Source: Microbacterium barkeri (GTDB lineage: Bacteria; Actinomycetota; Actinomycetes; Actinomycetales; Microbacteriaceae). Taken from it: a stretch of DNA of 64,000 bases. Positions 1-9,372 of the stretch are shown here, in pieces (position 1 is the first letter of the stretch; every line of letters starts with the position of its first letter). The position numbers and the translations under genes are program-made. The stretch spans positions 1-64,000 of the forward strand of contig NZ_BSEJ01000010.1 in the NCBI RefSeq assembly GCF_027921765.1, read 5' to 3'. A model generated the notes under the pieces. The model was not told the origin of the DNA, did not search any database, and worked only from the letters and a program-made list of their open reading frames with translations.

Positions 1-102
1 GCCTGGCTGCACTTCTACAATCACCACAGGCCCCACACTGCGACCGGGAAGCTCCCGCCCATCAGCCGGATCTCAAACAACCTGGCTGGGCAGTACAACT
101 AG
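1..102 (+). CDS. IS481-type transposase, C-terminal fragment
   Basis: The window opens inside a reading frame of 33 codons ending at a TAG. The peptide contains F-Y-N-H-H-R-P-H-T-A, the conserved C-terminal block of DDE integrase-core transposases of the IS481/IS3 type, where the histidine-rich loop precedes the end of the protein. The final residues (S-N-N-L-A-G-Q-Y-N) also fit IS481 transposases. The start, catalytic residues and left inverted repeat lie outside the window, so activity cannot be judged. It sits downstream of, and convergent with, gcvP. Confidence 0.75.
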   Translation, partial: AWLHFYNHHRPHTATGKLPPISRISNNLAGQYN

Positions 103-155
103 TGCCCGTCGTCGAGACCGGCGCGGGGAGCGCTAGCCTCGACGACGGGCACTAG
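99..155. terminator. 18-bp inverted repeat between transposase and gcvP
   Basis: Positions 99-116 and 138-155 are perfect 18-base inverted complements, starting at the transposase stop codon and ending about 19 bases before the gcvP stop. The two genes converge here, so a bidirectional hairpin terminator is a natural reading. There is no U-tract, which is common in high-GC actinobacteria. It could instead be part of an IS end, because a related piece of sequence recurs at 153-172. Confidence 0.5.
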
Positions 156-173
156 TCTCGACGACCGGCGCTC

Positions 174-3023
174 CTAGGCGAACGCCTCGATCGGCGGGCA
201 GGCGCACACGAGGTTGCGGTCGCCGTAGGCCTGGTCGATGCGGCGCACGGGCGGCCAGTACTTCGCCGAGCCGACTCCCGCGGGGTAGACCGCGGTCTCG
301 CGCGTGTACGGATGATCCCACTCGCCGGCGATCGCGGCCGCGGCGGTGTGCGGGGCGTTCACGAGCGGGTTGTCCGCCAGGGGCCACTCCCCCGCGCCCA
401 CGCGCTGCGCCTCGGCGCGGATGGCGATCATCGCGTCGACGAAGCGGTCGAGCTCGGCGAGGTCCTCCGACTCGGTCGGCTCGACCATGAGCGTGCCCGC
501 CACCGGGAACGACATGGTGGGCGCATGGAAGCCGTAGTCGATGAGGCGCTTGGCGACGTCGTCCACGCTCACCCCGGTCTCGGCCTTGAGCGGCCGGAGA
601 TCGAGGATGCACTCGTGCGCGACGCGGCCCTGCTCGCCCGTGTAGAGCACGGGATAGTGGTCGGCGAGGCGCGCGGCGACGTAGTTCGCCGCCACGACCG
701 CCGCGTCGGTGGCCTGCGTGAGCCCCTCGAGGCCCATCATGCGCACGTACGCCCACGAGATCGGCAGGATGCCGGCCGACCCGTACGGCGCGGCCGACAC
801 AGGGCCGATCCCCTCCGTGTCGCCGTCGCCCTGCGCGAGGGCGTGCGAGGGCAGGAACGGCGCGAGATGCGCCTTCGCCGCGACCGGGCCGACGCCCGGC
901 CCGCCGCCGCCGTGCGGGATCGCGAACGTCTTGTGCAGGTTGAGGTGCGAGACGTCGCCGCCGAGGTCGCCGAACCGCGCGTGCCCGAGCAGCGCGTTCA
1001 GGTTCGCGCCGTCGATGTAGACCTGGCCGCCCGCGTCGTGGACGGCCGCGGTGATGTCGAGCACGTCGTGCTCGTACACCCCGTGCGTCGACGGGTACGT
1101 GATCATGAGCGCGGCGAGCGCATCGGCGTGCTGCGCGATCTTCGCACGCAGGTCGTCGAGGTCGACGTTGCCGGCCTCGTCGCACGCGACGACGACCACC
1201 CGCATGCCCGCGAGCACGGCGGACGCCGCGTTCGTGCCGTGCGCGGAGGACGGGATGAGGCACACGTCGCGGTGCACATCGCCACGCGAGCGGTGGTACC
1301 CGCGGATGGCGAGGAGGCCGGCGAGCTCGCCCTGCGACCCGGCGTTCGGCTGGAGCGAGACGGCGTCGTACCCGGTGAGATCGGCGAGCCAGCCCTCGAG
1401 CTGATCGATGAGCTCGAGGTATCCGGTCACGTCCTCCCGCGGCGCGAACGGGTGGATGCGCCCGAACTCCGGCCACGTGATCGCGGCCATGGCGGTCGCG
1501 GCATTGAGCTTCATCGTGCACGAGCCGAGCGGGATCATGCCGCGGTCGAGCGCGTAGTCCTTGTCGGCGAGGCGCTTGAGGTAGCGCATCATCGCCGTCT
1601 CGGAGCGGTGGCTCGAGAACACGGGGTGCGTGAGGAAGGGCTCCGTCCGGACGAGCTCCTGCGGGATCGCGACGGCGCCCGCCCCCTCGCCGCGCGCGCC
1701 TCCGAAGGCGCCAGCGACCGCGGCGAGCTCCGTCGACGTCGTCGCCTCGCCCACCGAGATGCCGACGGTGTCGGCGTCGACGCGGTGCAGGAGCACGCCG
1801 GCGTCGTGCGCCGCCGCCACGACGGCGTCTGCGCGGCCCGGCACGCGCACGCGGAGCGTGTCGAAGAACGCACCGTCGACCACGTCGGCGCCCGCGTCCT
1901 CGAGCCATCCGCGCAGCTGGGCGGCCTTCTCATGCACGCGGGTCGCGATCTCCCGGAGACCGTCGGGCCCGTGGTAGACGGCGTACATCGCCGCCATGAC
2001 GGCGAGGAGCACCTGCGCGGTGCAGATGTTGCTCGTCGCCTTCTCACGGCGGATGTGCTGCTCGCGCGTCTGGAGGGCGAGACGGTACGCGAGCTGCCCG
2101 TCCGCGTCCTTCGAGACGCCTACGAGCCGGCCCGGGAGCTGGCGCTCGAGGCCCTGGCGCACGACCATGAATCCCGCGTGCGGGCCGCCGAACCCGAGCG
2201 GCACGCCGAAGCGCTGCGACGACCCCACGACGATGTCGGCGCCGAGCGAGCCCGGCGACGCGATGAGGGTGAGCGCGAGCAGGTCGGCCGCGACGACGGC
2301 CTGGCCGCCCGCGACGTGCACGGCGTCGATGACGCCCTGCGGGTTCCAGATGCGACCCGACGCGCCCGGGTACTGGATGAGCGCGCCGAAGAGCGACTCG
2401 GGCAGCGCCGCGCCGCCCGCGAGGTCGAGCTCCACGACCTCGATGCCCACGGCCTCGGCGCGCACGCGGAGCACGTCCTTCGTCTGCGGGAGCGCGTCGG
2501 CGTCGACGACGAACACGTCGGAGCCGCCGCGCACCGCGCGGCGCGCCACGAGCATGCCCTCGACGGCGGCGGTCGCCTCGTCGAGCATCGACGCGTTCGC
2601 GACCGGGAGCCCCGCGAGGTCGGCGACCATCGTCTGGAAGTTGAGCAGCGCCTCGAGGCGCCCCTGCGAGATCTCGGGCTGGTAGGGCGTGTACGCCGTG
2701 TACCAGGACGGGTTCTCGAGCACGTTCCGCTGGATGACCGACGGCGTGAGGGTGTCGCTGTAGCCGAGCCCGATCATGGGGGCCAGCACCCGGTTGCGCG
2801 TGGCGAGCGAGCGGAGCTCGGCGAGCGCCGCCGCCTCCGACACGCCCTCGCGCGGGATTGCCGAGCCCGCGGAGCCGAGATCGCGGATGACCGCGGGCAC
2901 GGCCGCCGACAGGACGGCGTCGACCCTGCCGTCGAAGCCGATGACCTCCGCCATCCGCTCCTGGTCGGCGCCGGTCGTGCCGATGTGGCGCGCGGCGTAC
3001 GCTCCGAAGCCAGCGGCGCTCAC
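174..3023 (-). CDS. gcvP: Glycine dehydrogenase (decarboxylating), P protein of the glycine cleavage system
   Basis: This 949-residue protein has the normal length of the single-chain P protein. It decarboxylates glycine with pyridoxal phosphate and passes the aminomethyl group to lipoyl-GcvH. The PLP lysine is Lys698 in H-L-N-L-H-K-T-F, followed by the glycine-rich loop I-P-H-G-G-G-G-P-G. The N-terminal R-H-I-G motif is present near residue 15. The start is taken as the GTG at 3021-3023, which overlaps the gcvH stop (GTGA) and gives the usual N-terminus; the frame stays open upstream but is low-complexity Arg-rich there. It is the last gene of sdaA-gcvT-gcvH-gcvP and should follow glycine through the riboswitch upstream of sdaA. 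Confidence 0.97.
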   Translation of the reverse strand: MSAAGFGAYAARHIGTTGADQERMAEVIGFDGRVDAVLSAAVPAVIRDLGSAGSAIPREGVSEAAALAELRSLATRNRVLAPMIGLGYSDTLTPSVIQRNVLENPSWYTAYTPYQPEISQGRLEALLNFQTMVADLAGLPVANASMLDEATAAVEGMLVARRAVRGGSDVFVVDADALPQTKDVLRVRAEAVGIEVVELDLAGGAALPESLFGALIQYPGASGRIWNPQGVIDAVHVAGGQAVVAADLLALTLIASPGSLGADIVVGSSQRFGVPLGFGGPHAGFMVVRQGLERQLPGRLVGVSKDADGQLAYRLALQTREQHIRREKATSNICTAQVLLAVMAAMYAVYHGPDGLREIATRVHEKAAQLRGWLEDAGADVVDGAFFDTLRVRVPGRADAVVAAAHDAGVLLHRVDADTVGISVGEATTSTELAAVAGAFGGARGEGAGAVAIPQELVRTEPFLTHPVFSSHRSETAMMRYLKRLADKDYALDRGMIPLGSCTMKLNAATAMAAITWPEFGRIHPFAPREDVTGYLELIDQLEGWLADLTGYDAVSLQPNAGSQGELAGLLAIRGYHRSRGDVHRDVCLIPSSAHGTNAASAVLAGMRVVVVACDEAGNVDLDDLRAKIAQHADALAALMITYPSTHGVYEHDVLDITAAVHDAGGQVYIDGANLNALLGHARFGDLGGDVSHLNLHKTFAIPHGGGGPGVGPVAAKAHLAPFLPSHALAQGDGDTEGIGPVSAAPYGSAGILPISWAYVRMMGLEGLTQATDAAVVAANYVAARLADHYPVLYTGEQGRVAHECILDLRPLKAETGVSVDDVAKRLIDYGFHAPTMSFPVAGTLMVEPTESEDLAELDRFVDAMIAIRAEAQRVGAGEWPLADNPLVNAPHTAAAAIAGEWDHPYTRETAVYPAGVGSAKYWPPVRRIDQAYGDRNLVCACPPIEAFA

Positions 3024-3400
3024 GCCTCGGCACCCGTGAGCGCGGCGTAGGCGGCGCGATCGAGGAGGCCGTCGACGTCGCCGGTCACGCGGACGCGGAC
3101 GAGCCACGCGTCCTCGAACGGCGACTCGTTCACGAGCCCGGGGTTCTCGTCGACCGCGCTGTTGACCTCGACGACCGTCCCGTCGACGGGCGCGTACAGC
3201 TCGGACACGGACTTGGTGGACTCGATCTCGCCCATGACCTGGCCCGAGGCGACGGACGCGTCGGCGGCGGGCAGGTCAACGAAGACGACGTCGCCGAGCT
3301 GCTCGGCGGCGTAGTCGGTGACGCCGATCGTGGCGATGTCGCCGTCGATGCGGATCCACTCGTGCTCGGCGGTGTAGAGCAGCGCGTTGAGGTCGGTCAT
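3020..3400 (-). CDS. gcvH: Glycine cleavage system H protein
   Basis: A 126-residue lipoyl carrier protein that shuttles the methylamine group between GcvP, GcvT and lipoamide dehydrogenase. The lipoylation site is Lys63 in E-S-T-K-S-V. The N-terminal Y-T-A-E-H-E-W and the G-x-T-D-Y-A stretch are typical of the family. The start ATG overlaps the gcvT stop by 4 bases, so the two are translationally coupled, and its own stop overlaps the gcvP GTG. Confidence 0.97.
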   Translation of the reverse strand: MTDLNALLYTAEHEWIRIDGDIATIGVTDYAAEQLGDVVFVDLPAADASVASGQVMGEIESTKSVSELYAPVDGTVVEVNSAVDENPGLVNESPFEDAWLVRVRVTGDVDGLLDRAAYAALTGAEA

Positions 3401-4527
3401 TTCTTCCTCCGGTAGAAGGGCGGGGTGGTCGGGGTGGCGGGGATGCGGGTGCCGCGGACGTCGACGGTCAGGTCGTCAGCGTCGCTGGCCTCCTGGTCGA
3501 CGTACGCGAGGGCGATCGGATGGCCGAGGGTCGGGCTGAGCGCGCCGCTCGTGATCTCGCCGACCTGGTGGTCGCCGCGGAACACGCCGTAGCCGGCGCG
3601 TCCGGCGCGGCGGCCCTCCATCGTGAGGCCGACGAGCACGCGCTCGCCCGGCCGCGCGTCGAGCGACCGCGCGCCCACGAAGTCGCCCTTGTCGGCGGCG
3701 ACGACGCGGCCGAGCCCGGCCTGCGACGGGAAGATGTCGCGCGCGAGCTCGTGCCCGTACAGGGGCATGCCCGCCTCGAGCCGCAGCGTGTCTCGCGCGG
3801 CGAGTCCGGCCGGCACGAGGCCGTGGGGCGCTCCGGCCGCGAGCAGCGCGCGCCACAGGTCGACGGCGCGGTCGGCGTCGATGCAGAGCTCGAAGCCGTC
3901 CTCCCCCGTGTAGCCGGTGCGCGCGACGAGCAGCGGCGTGCCCGCGAACTCCGCGTCGGTCCAGGCGTAGTTGCGCAGCTCGTCGAGCGGCAGGCCGAAG
4001 CCGCCCACCTCGGGCGCGCTCTCGAGGATGGCCTGGGCGCGCGGCCCCTGCAGGGCGATGAGCGCGAGGCGATCGGAGGCGTCCTCGAGGTCGGCGTCGA
4101 AGCCCGCGATGCGCGCCGACACCTCGGCGGCGACGGTGCGGCGGTTGCCCGCGTTGGCGATGATGAGGAACTCGTCGTCGGAGAGCCGGTACACGACGAG
4201 GTCGTCGATGATGCCGCCGTCCTCAGCGAGCATCATCGTGTACTTCGCGCGGCCGACCGCGACGGCCGACAGCCGCCCGGCGAGAGCGTAGTCGAGGAAC
4301 GCGCCGGCGCCCGCGCCGCGCACGAGGATCTCGCCCATGTGCGAGATGTCGAACAGCCCTGCCGCCTCGCGCACGGCGCGATGCTCGGCGAGATCCGACG
4401 TGTAGCGCACGGGCATCCACCACCCGCCGAAGTCGGTGAACGACGCTCCCTGCGCCTCGTGCTCCGCCTGCAGCGGCGACCGCCGCAGGCCCTCCGAGGC
4501 GGAGGCGGTCGATTCGTCTGTGCTCAC
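3397..4527 (-). CDS. gcvT: Aminomethyltransferase, T protein of the glycine cleavage system
   Basis: A 376-residue T protein that transfers the methylene group from aminomethyl-GcvH to tetrahydrofolate and releases ammonia. Family marks include F-G-G-W-W-M-P-V near residue 34, F-D-I-S-H-M-G-E near residue 60, and R-T-G-Y-T-G-E-D-G-F-E in the folate-binding half. The GTG start is preceded by a good GAGGAG ribosome site. It lies 10 bases after the sdaA stop and overlaps gcvH by 4 bases. Confidence 0.97.
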   Translation of the reverse strand: MSTDESTASASEGLRRSPLQAEHEAQGASFTDFGGWWMPVRYTSDLAEHRAVREAAGLFDISHMGEILVRGAGAGAFLDYALAGRLSAVAVGRAKYTMMLAEDGGIIDDLVVYRLSDDEFLIIANAGNRRTVAAEVSARIAGFDADLEDASDRLALIALQGPRAQAILESAPEVGGFGLPLDELRNYAWTDAEFAGTPLLVARTGYTGEDGFELCIDADRAVDLWRALLAAGAPHGLVPAGLAARDTLRLEAGMPLYGHELARDIFPSQAGLGRVVAADKGDFVGARSLDARPGERVLVGLTMEGRRAGRAGYGVFRGDHQVGEITSGALSPTLGHPIALAYVDQEASDADDLTVDVRGTRIPATPTTPPFYRRKK

Positions 4528-4537
4528 GCGGTTCTCC

Positions 4538-5965
4538 TCAGCATTCGACCACGTTGACGGCCAGGCCGCCCCTCGCGGTCTCCTTGTACTTGTCGCTCAT
4601 GTCGCGGCCGGTCTGCCGCATGGTCTCGATGACGGCGTCGAGCGAGACGCGGTGCGTCCCGTCGCCCCACATGGCCATCTTGGCGGCATTGACCGCCTTT
4701 CCGGAGGCGATCGCGTTGCGCTCGATGCACGGGATCTGCACGAGGCCGCCCACCGGGTCGCACGTGAGACCGAGGTTGTGCTCCATCGCGATCTCGGCCG
4801 CGTTCTCGACCTGCTCCGGCGTGCCGCCGAGCACGGCGGCGAGAGCGCCCGCCGCCATCGACGACGCCGAGCCGACCTCGCCCTGGCAGCCGACCTCGGC
4901 GCCCGAGATCGAGGCACGCGCCTTGTAGATCGAGCCGATCGCCGCGGCCGTCACCAGGAACTCGACGGCCACATCGTCGCGGTGCCTCCCCGCGGCGACC
5001 GCGGGCGTGTAGTGCGTCGCGTAGTGCAGCACGGCGGGGATGATGCCCGCGGCGCCGTTCGTCGGCGCGGTGACGACCCGCCCGCCCGCCGCGTTCTCCT
5101 CGTTCACGGCGAGCGCGACGAGGTTCACCCACTCCTGGGCGTACGCGGGGCTGCGGTCGGGGTCCTCCTGGAGAAGCCGTGCGTGCCACTGCGGAGCGCG
5201 ACGACGGACGCGCAGGCCCCCTGGCAGCTCTCCGTCGGCGCGCGTGCCGGCCGCCACGCACTCGTCCATCGCGTCGCGGATCCGCAGGAGCCCCTCGCGG
5301 ACGTCATGCGCGGACCGCAGCGCGCACTCGTTGCGCAGCGCGATCTCGGCGATGCCCGCCTGCTCGGCCGCGCAGATCGCGAGCAGCTCCGACGCGGTCG
5401 AGAACGGATGCGGAACGGGCGTCTCGGTCGCCGCGGCCTCCTCGCCCTCGCGGACGATGAATCCGCCGCCGACCGAGTACCACGTGCCGTGCGCGAGCGT
5501 GCGACCCGCGGCATCCCTCGCCGTGAAGCGCAGCGCGTTCGTGTGGCGGGCGAGCACGGTGAGCGGCGCGAGGCGGATGTCGCGCGCACGCAGCGGGACG
5601 GACCCCGTGCCGCCCAGGCGGACGACGCCGTCGCGCTCGATGCGCGCCGCGCGAGCGGACACCTCGTCGGCCCGCACGACGTCAGGGCGACACCCCTCGA
5701 GGCCGACGAGCACGGCCGTGAGCGTCCCGTGGCCGGCGCCCGTGGCGGCGAGCGAGCCGAACAGCTCGACCTCGAGGGCCGCGACGAGCGGGATCCGCTC
5801 GGCGAGCTCGTCGGCGAACGCCGCGGCCGCGCGCATCGGCCCCACGGTGTGCGAGCTCGACGGCCCGATGCCGATCGTGAAGAGGTCGAAGACCCCGACG
5901 AACGGCGCCCGGTCGCCGAGGGCGGTTCCGGCACGGCCGACGTCGTCGTCTGTCGTGTGCACCAT
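4538..5965 (-). CDS. sdaA: L-serine ammonia-lyase, iron-sulfur type, single chain
   Basis: A 475-residue enzyme that deaminates serine to pyruvate and ammonia. The N-terminal beta domain has G-I-G-P-S-S-S-H-T near residue 33. The alpha domain supplies the cluster cysteines Cys360 (E-V-G-C-Q-G), Cys402 (T-C-D-P-V-G) and Cys413 (I-P-C-I-E-R-N). The protein ends in Cys475 (N-V-V-E-C); in the characterised Legionella enzyme a C-terminal cysteine folds back onto the cluster. It is the first gene of the operon and its leader carries a tandem glycine riboswitch, so serine breakdown and glycine cleavage are probably switched on together when glycine is abundant. Confidence 0.96.
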   Translation of the reverse strand: MVHTTDDDVGRAGTALGDRAPFVGVFDLFTIGIGPSSSHTVGPMRAAAAFADELAERIPLVAALEVELFGSLAATGAGHGTLTAVLVGLEGCRPDVVRADEVSARAARIERDGVVRLGGTGSVPLRARDIRLAPLTVLARHTNALRFTARDAAGRTLAHGTWYSVGGGFIVREGEEAAATETPVPHPFSTASELLAICAAEQAGIAEIALRNECALRSAHDVREGLLRIRDAMDECVAAGTRADGELPGGLRVRRRAPQWHARLLQEDPDRSPAYAQEWVNLVALAVNEENAAGGRVVTAPTNGAAGIIPAVLHYATHYTPAVAAGRHRDDVAVEFLVTAAAIGSIYKARASISGAEVGCQGEVGSASSMAAGALAAVLGGTPEQVENAAEIAMEHNLGLTCDPVGGLVQIPCIERNAIASGKAVNAAKMAMWGDGTHRVSLDAVIETMRQTGRDMSDKYKETARGGLAVNVVEC

Positions 5966-5968
5966 CGA

Positions 5969-6015
5969 GGAACTCCCGTCTTCGGCACCCTCGCCGTGAG
6001 GGTGCGCCGAGTTCC
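5969..6015 (-). promoter_or_regulatory. Long hairpin between glycine riboswitch and sdaA, likely expression platform
   Basis: Two nested inverted repeats lie between the second glycine aptamer and the sdaA ATG: 5969-5975 with 6009-6015 (outer 7 bp) and 5984-5992 with 5998-6008 (inner stem of about 9 bp with one bulge). The outer arm abuts the GGGAG that serves as the sdaA ribosome site, and the opposite arm abuts the 3' strand of the last aptamer helix. The geometry suits a switch acting on translation initiation or on termination. Which one is not decided by the sequence. Confidence 0.55.
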
Positions 6016-6187
6016 TCCCGCTCTGTCATAGGCCTGAGAGTTTCCGCGGCGCCGCAGCTCCGCTTGCCCCGTCGGCGGGCGCGTGTGCGCCGCTTTCCAG
6101 AGTGACCTGCCGCCACGGTACGTGGGCCTGAGAGATTCCGGGAGGGGTTGCTCCTACGGCAGCCGCGCGAGCGCGGCATTCTCCCGT
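6016..6187 (-). ncRNA. Tandem glycine riboswitch (gcvT motif, two aptamers)
   Basis: On the minus strand the leader shows both conserved halves of the glycine aptamer twice. The first aptamer (about 6187-6077) has GGGAGA, a GCCG-AGGAGCAA-like core and AATCTCTCAGGC. The second (about 6075-6016) has GACGGGGCAA and AAACTCTCAGGC, closed by a GCGGGAGG strand. CTCTGGAAAG joins the two, as in the linker of known tandem gcvT elements. It lies directly upstream of sdaA-gcvTHP, the expected target for glycine-induced expression. Confidence 0.92.
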
Positions 6188-6223
6188 GACGGGTGGACGG
6201 TCGTTCAGTTGTGTGTGCCGATC

Positions 6224-7732
6224 CTACCCGGCGACCGCACCCGCCCGCGACTGCTCCCGCGCGACGGCATCGCGCCGCTGAGCGAAGAACGCGAGCTCGT
6301 GCCGGGCCGACACGTCGAAGGCCGTGCGCATGCGCGCGAGGCGCGCGTCGTCCGCGGCCCTGGCGTGCTCCTGCGTCCAGCGGATGGCCTCGCGCGTGGC
6401 GAGGTCGAACGCGTCGGATGCGTACATCTCGAGCCAGTCGGCATACGGATGGCCCGGGCGATTCGCGGCCGCGAGGCGCGCGCTGATGTCCTGGTAGAGC
6501 CAGAAGCACGGGAGCACCGCGGCGACGAGCACCGCGTGGTCGCCGGCCGCTGCCGTCGCCTGCAGATGATCCAGGTACGCCATGGTCTCGGCGGACGGCG
6601 TCGCCGGGGCGTCGGCCGGCGCATCGTCCAGCCGGGCGCGGTGCAGGGAGAGCTCGGTCTCCAGGCAGCTGTGCGCGGATGCCGCCCAGAAGGCCTGCTC
6701 CTCGAGCGTCGGCGCGAGCTCCGCGGCCCGGCTCAGCACGCGCGCGTACGTGCGCAGGTACAGCGAGTCCTGCGCGAGGTAGTGCGCGAAGTCGTCCCGA
6801 TCGAGCGAGCCGTCCGCGAGCGCGCGCACGAACCACACGTCGTCGATGCCGGCGCGCAGCGGCGCGATGTCCTCCCACCAGGCGTCGAGCTCGGCGTCGC
6901 GGCGCGGGAGGCCTCCCGTCCGCCACAGGCCCGCGAGATGGTGGAGCGGGCCGTGCCCTCCCGGGCGGCCCACCTCGAGCTCGGAGCCCGACGCGATCGC
7001 GTCGCGCAGCCATCCGCGGGCGAGGCGCGCCGCCCAGGTCCAGCCGCCCTCGCGCGCGCGGAGCGTGGCGAGCGCGGCGGACAGGGAGCACCCCGTGCCG
7101 TGCGTGGCGGTCGTCTCGATCCGCGCGTCCGAGAACTCGGCGATGAGGCCATCCGGCCCCACCAGCGCGTCCGGGCACGCCGGGCCGTCGAGGTGCCCGC
7201 CCTTCGCGAGCACGAGCACGCCGTGGCGACGCGCGAGCGCGGCCGCCTGCGCGAGCGCGTCCGTCCACGATCCGATGGCCGCGACACCGGTGAGCACGGC
7301 CAGCTCCGGGAGGTTCGGCGTCACGACGTCGGCGAGCGACAGGAGATCGTGCAGCGCGCGCTCGGCCTCGGCGTCGATGAGGCGATCCCCGCTCGTGGCG
7401 ATCATGACGGGATCCAGGACCACCGGCGGGCGCGTGTCGAGACCCCGCAGCCAGTTCGCCACGACAGCGACGATCTCCGCCGTGCCGAGCATGCCGATCT
7501 TGACGGCGTCGATGCGGATGTCGGCCGCGAGCGCGTCGAGCTGCTCGCGCAGGAACGACGCGGGCGGCACGTGCACGCCCGAGACACCCTGCGTGCTCTG
7601 GGCGGTGAGCGCCGTGATCGCGGCCATGCCGTAGCCGCCGCACGCGGCGATCGACTTGAGGTCGGCCTGGATGCCCGCCCCTCCCGACGGGTCGGAGCCG
7701 GCGATCGCGAGGATGTTCGGCACGGCGGTCAT
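6224..7732 (-). CDS. thiD: ThiD-TenA fusion: hydroxymethylpyrimidine (phosphate) kinase with C-terminal thiaminase II/aminopyrimidine aminohydrolase
   Basis: A 502-residue two-domain protein. Residues 1-260 are ThiD: A-I-A-G-S-D-P-S-G-G-A-G near the start and the H-G-T-G-C-S-L-S-A-A-L phosphate/base loop. It phosphorylates HMP and HMP-P for thiamin synthesis. Residues from about 285 onward are TenA: the E-T-E-L-S-L-H stretch and the catalytic-cysteine block V-L-P-C-F-W-L-Y. TenA salvages the pyrimidine from damaged thiamin. The ATG overlaps the thiE stop (ATGA). It is the last gene of thiM-thiE-thiD/tenA behind a TPP riboswitch. Confidence 0.95.
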   Translation of the reverse strand: MTAVPNILAIAGSDPSGGAGIQADLKSIAACGGYGMAAITALTAQSTQGVSGVHVPPASFLREQLDALAADIRIDAVKIGMLGTAEIVAVVANWLRGLDTRPPVVLDPVMIATSGDRLIDAEAERALHDLLSLADVVTPNLPELAVLTGVAAIGSWTDALAQAAALARRHGVLVLAKGGHLDGPACPDALVGPDGLIAEFSDARIETTATHGTGCSLSAALATLRAREGGWTWAARLARGWLRDAIASGSELEVGRPGGHGPLHHLAGLWRTGGLPRRDAELDAWWEDIAPLRAGIDDVWFVRALADGSLDRDDFAHYLAQDSLYLRTYARVLSRAAELAPTLEEQAFWAASAHSCLETELSLHRARLDDAPADAPATPSAETMAYLDHLQATAAAGDHAVLVAAVLPCFWLYQDISARLAAANRPGHPYADWLEMYASDAFDLATREAIRWTQEHARAADDARLARMRTAFDVSARHELAFFAQRRDAVAREQSRAGAVAG

Positions 7733-8400
7733 GCGACGACCTCGGCGTCCGCCCACTCGAACCGCAGCGCGGCCGCCGCCGCGGCGGGGAACTCCGCCGA
7801 GCAGATGGCGCGGACGACCGCGATCCCGGCGGCGCCCGCGCGCCGCGCGTCGCGTGCGTCGCCCGGGCCGACGCCGCCGATCGCGACGCACGGGAACTCG
7901 TGCGCGAGCTCGGCGAAGGCCGCGAATCCGGTCCATCCGATCGGGGTCGGATGGTCCTTCTTCGTCGGGGTGGCGCGCACCGCGCCCACGCCCAGGTAGT
8001 CGACCGTGCCGGCGGGGAGGCGCCGCAGCGCCTCGAGCTGGCGCGGCAGGCTCGCGCTCAGGCCGATGATCGCGTCGTCGCCCACGAGGCCGCGCACGCG
8101 GTCGGCCGGCAGGTCGGTCTGCCCGATGTGCACCCCGTCGACCGCGGCACCCGCGGCCCGTGCCGCGAGGTACACGTCGACGCGGTCGTTCACGAGCAGC
8201 GTCGCACGGCCGCGCGTATGCGCGGCAGCGGCCTCGACGAGGGCGAGGAGATCGGCGGCGGACAGGTCCTTGCCGCGGATCTGCACGGTCGATGCCCCTC
8301 CGTCGACCGCCTGGGCGACGACGTCGACGAGCGAGCGGCCGGTGATCGTCGCGGCGTCCGCGACGAGGTAGAGGGAGAGGTCGAGAGGTCGCGCGGTCAT
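7729..8400 (-). CDS. thiE: Thiamin-phosphate synthase
   Basis: A 223-residue TIM-barrel enzyme joining HMP-PP and thiazole phosphate to make thiamin phosphate. It shows the L-Y-L-V-A-D start, V-Q-I-R-G-K-D (phosphate/pyrimidine binding), L-V-N-D-R-V-D, V-H-I-G-Q-T-D-L-P and the T-x-T-K-K-D-H segment (residues about 140-146), followed by A-I-G-G-V. It overlaps both neighbours by 4 bases (ATGA), so the three thi genes form one coupled operon. Confidence 0.96.
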   Translation of the reverse strand: MTARPLDLSLYLVADAATITGRSLVDVVAQAVDGGASTVQIRGKDLSAADLLALVEAAAAHTRGRATLLVNDRVDVYLAARAAGAAVDGVHIGQTDLPADRVRGLVGDDAIIGLSASLPRQLEALRRLPAGTVDYLGVGAVRATPTKKDHPTPIGWTGFAAFAELAHEFPCVAIGGVGPGDARDARRAGAAGIAVVRAICSAEFPAAAAAALRFEWADAEVVA

Positions 8401-9230
8401 GCCGGCACCTCCGTCGCGAAGCGCTCGGGCGCGGACACGTCGACCGCATCGACCTCCGCGAGCGCGTCGAGGAACGCCACCGCGAACGAGCCGGGGCCCG
8501 TCGCGACGGCCGCCGCGCGCTCGGAGGCGGCCGCGTAGACGGCGTGCGCCGCGATCGTGCCCGCGAACGCGGCATCCGGGCCATCCGCCGCCGCGACGCA
8601 CGCGGCCACGACCGCTCCGAGCGAGCAGCCGCCTCCCGTCATGCGGGTGAGGAGCGCGCTCCCGCCCGCGATGCGCTCCGTGCGCGCGCCGTCGGTGACC
8701 GCGTCGACCGCGCCCGACACCGCGACGACCGCGCCCGTGCGCTCGGCGAGCGCGCGGGCGGCGTCGAGCGCCGCATCGACCTCGTCGGCCGCATCGACCC
8801 CGCGCCCGCCCGAGCCGGCGCCCGCGAGCGCGAGCACCTCCGAGGCGTTGCCGCGGATCACGGTGGGCCGGTGCGCGAGCAGGTCGCGCGCGACGCCGGT
8901 GCGCAGGCCGAGGGCGCCCACGCCCACGGGGTCGAGGACCCACGGCGTGCCGGACGCGCGTGCCGCGGCGACCGCGGCGGTCATCGCCGCGCGCTGCTCG
9001 GCGGTCGGCGTCCCGAGGTTGACCAGGAGCGCCGACGCGAACGCCGCGCACTCCCCGGCCTCCTCGGGGATGTCGGCCATCACGGGCGCCGCGCCCACCG
9101 CGAGCAGCGCGTTGGCCGTGACGTTCACGACCACGGAGTTCGTGATGCACTGCACGAGCGGCGCGGTCTCGCGCAGTCTCGACAGCACGGCCCCGGGGCC
9201 ATCGGATACCGACAGGTGCGCGTCACTCAT
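8397..9230 (-). CDS. thiM: Hydroxyethylthiazole kinase
   Basis: A 277-residue kinase that phosphorylates the salvaged thiazole moiety for ThiE. Motifs are P-L-V-Q-C-I-T-N-x-V near residue 28, A-x-P-V-M-A-D, D-P-V-G-V-G-A and the T-G-G-G-C-S-L-G anion loop. The start at 9228-9230 is preferred because GGAGGG lies 9 bases upstream. The ATG 9 bases further out would overlap that ribosome site. It is the first gene behind the TPP riboswitch. There is no thiC, thiG or thiF in the window, so only the salvage and joining steps are represented here. Confidence 0.95.
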   Translation of the reverse strand: MSDAHLSVSDGPGAVLSRLRETAPLVQCITNSVVVNVTANALLAVGAAPVMADIPEEAGECAAFASALLVNLGTPTAEQRAAMTAAVAAARASGTPWVLDPVGVGALGLRTGVARDLLAHRPTVIRGNASEVLALAGAGSGGRGVDAADEVDAALDAARALAERTGAVVAVSGAVDAVTDGARTERIAGGSALLTRMTGGGCSLGAVVAACVAAADGPDAAFAGTIAAHAVYAAASERAAAVATGPGSFAVAFLDALAEVDAVDVSAPERFATEVPA

Positions 9231-9240
9231 CAGCGACATC

Positions 9241-9312
9241 CCTCCGCTCGTCCTAACGAGATCAGGTGCATACGGGTGTGATCTCAGTCCCGGAAGGGGA
9301 CACCCCGTGTCA
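9241..9312 (-). ncRNA. TPP riboswitch (THI box)
   Basis: The minus strand upstream of thiM carries the conserved THI-box parts in order: CGGGGTG, GGGACTGAGA, ACACCCG, CACCTGATCT and GTTAGGAC...AGCGGAGGGA. The last part includes the thiM ribosome site. This fits a TPP-bound form that hides the ribosome site and lowers thiM-thiE-thiD/tenA translation when thiamin pyrophosphate is plentiful. Confidence 0.93.
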
Positions 9313-9372
9313 CTGCGAGCGAGCATAGCGGGTCCGCGATGGCCCGCGCGCCGGGTCGCCTACGCTCGAAGG

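Noticed and set aside
312..3050. 912-codon open frame on the plus strand opposite gcvP
   Set aside because: High GC keeps the antisense frames open. The translation is Arg/Glu/His-rich with no motif, and the opposite strand encodes an unmistakable GcvP.
5682..7643. 653-codon minus-strand frame running across sdaA, the glycine riboswitch and thiD/tenA
   Set aside because: It is low-complexity Arg/Gly-rich sequence in a shadow frame and crosses a structured RNA leader.
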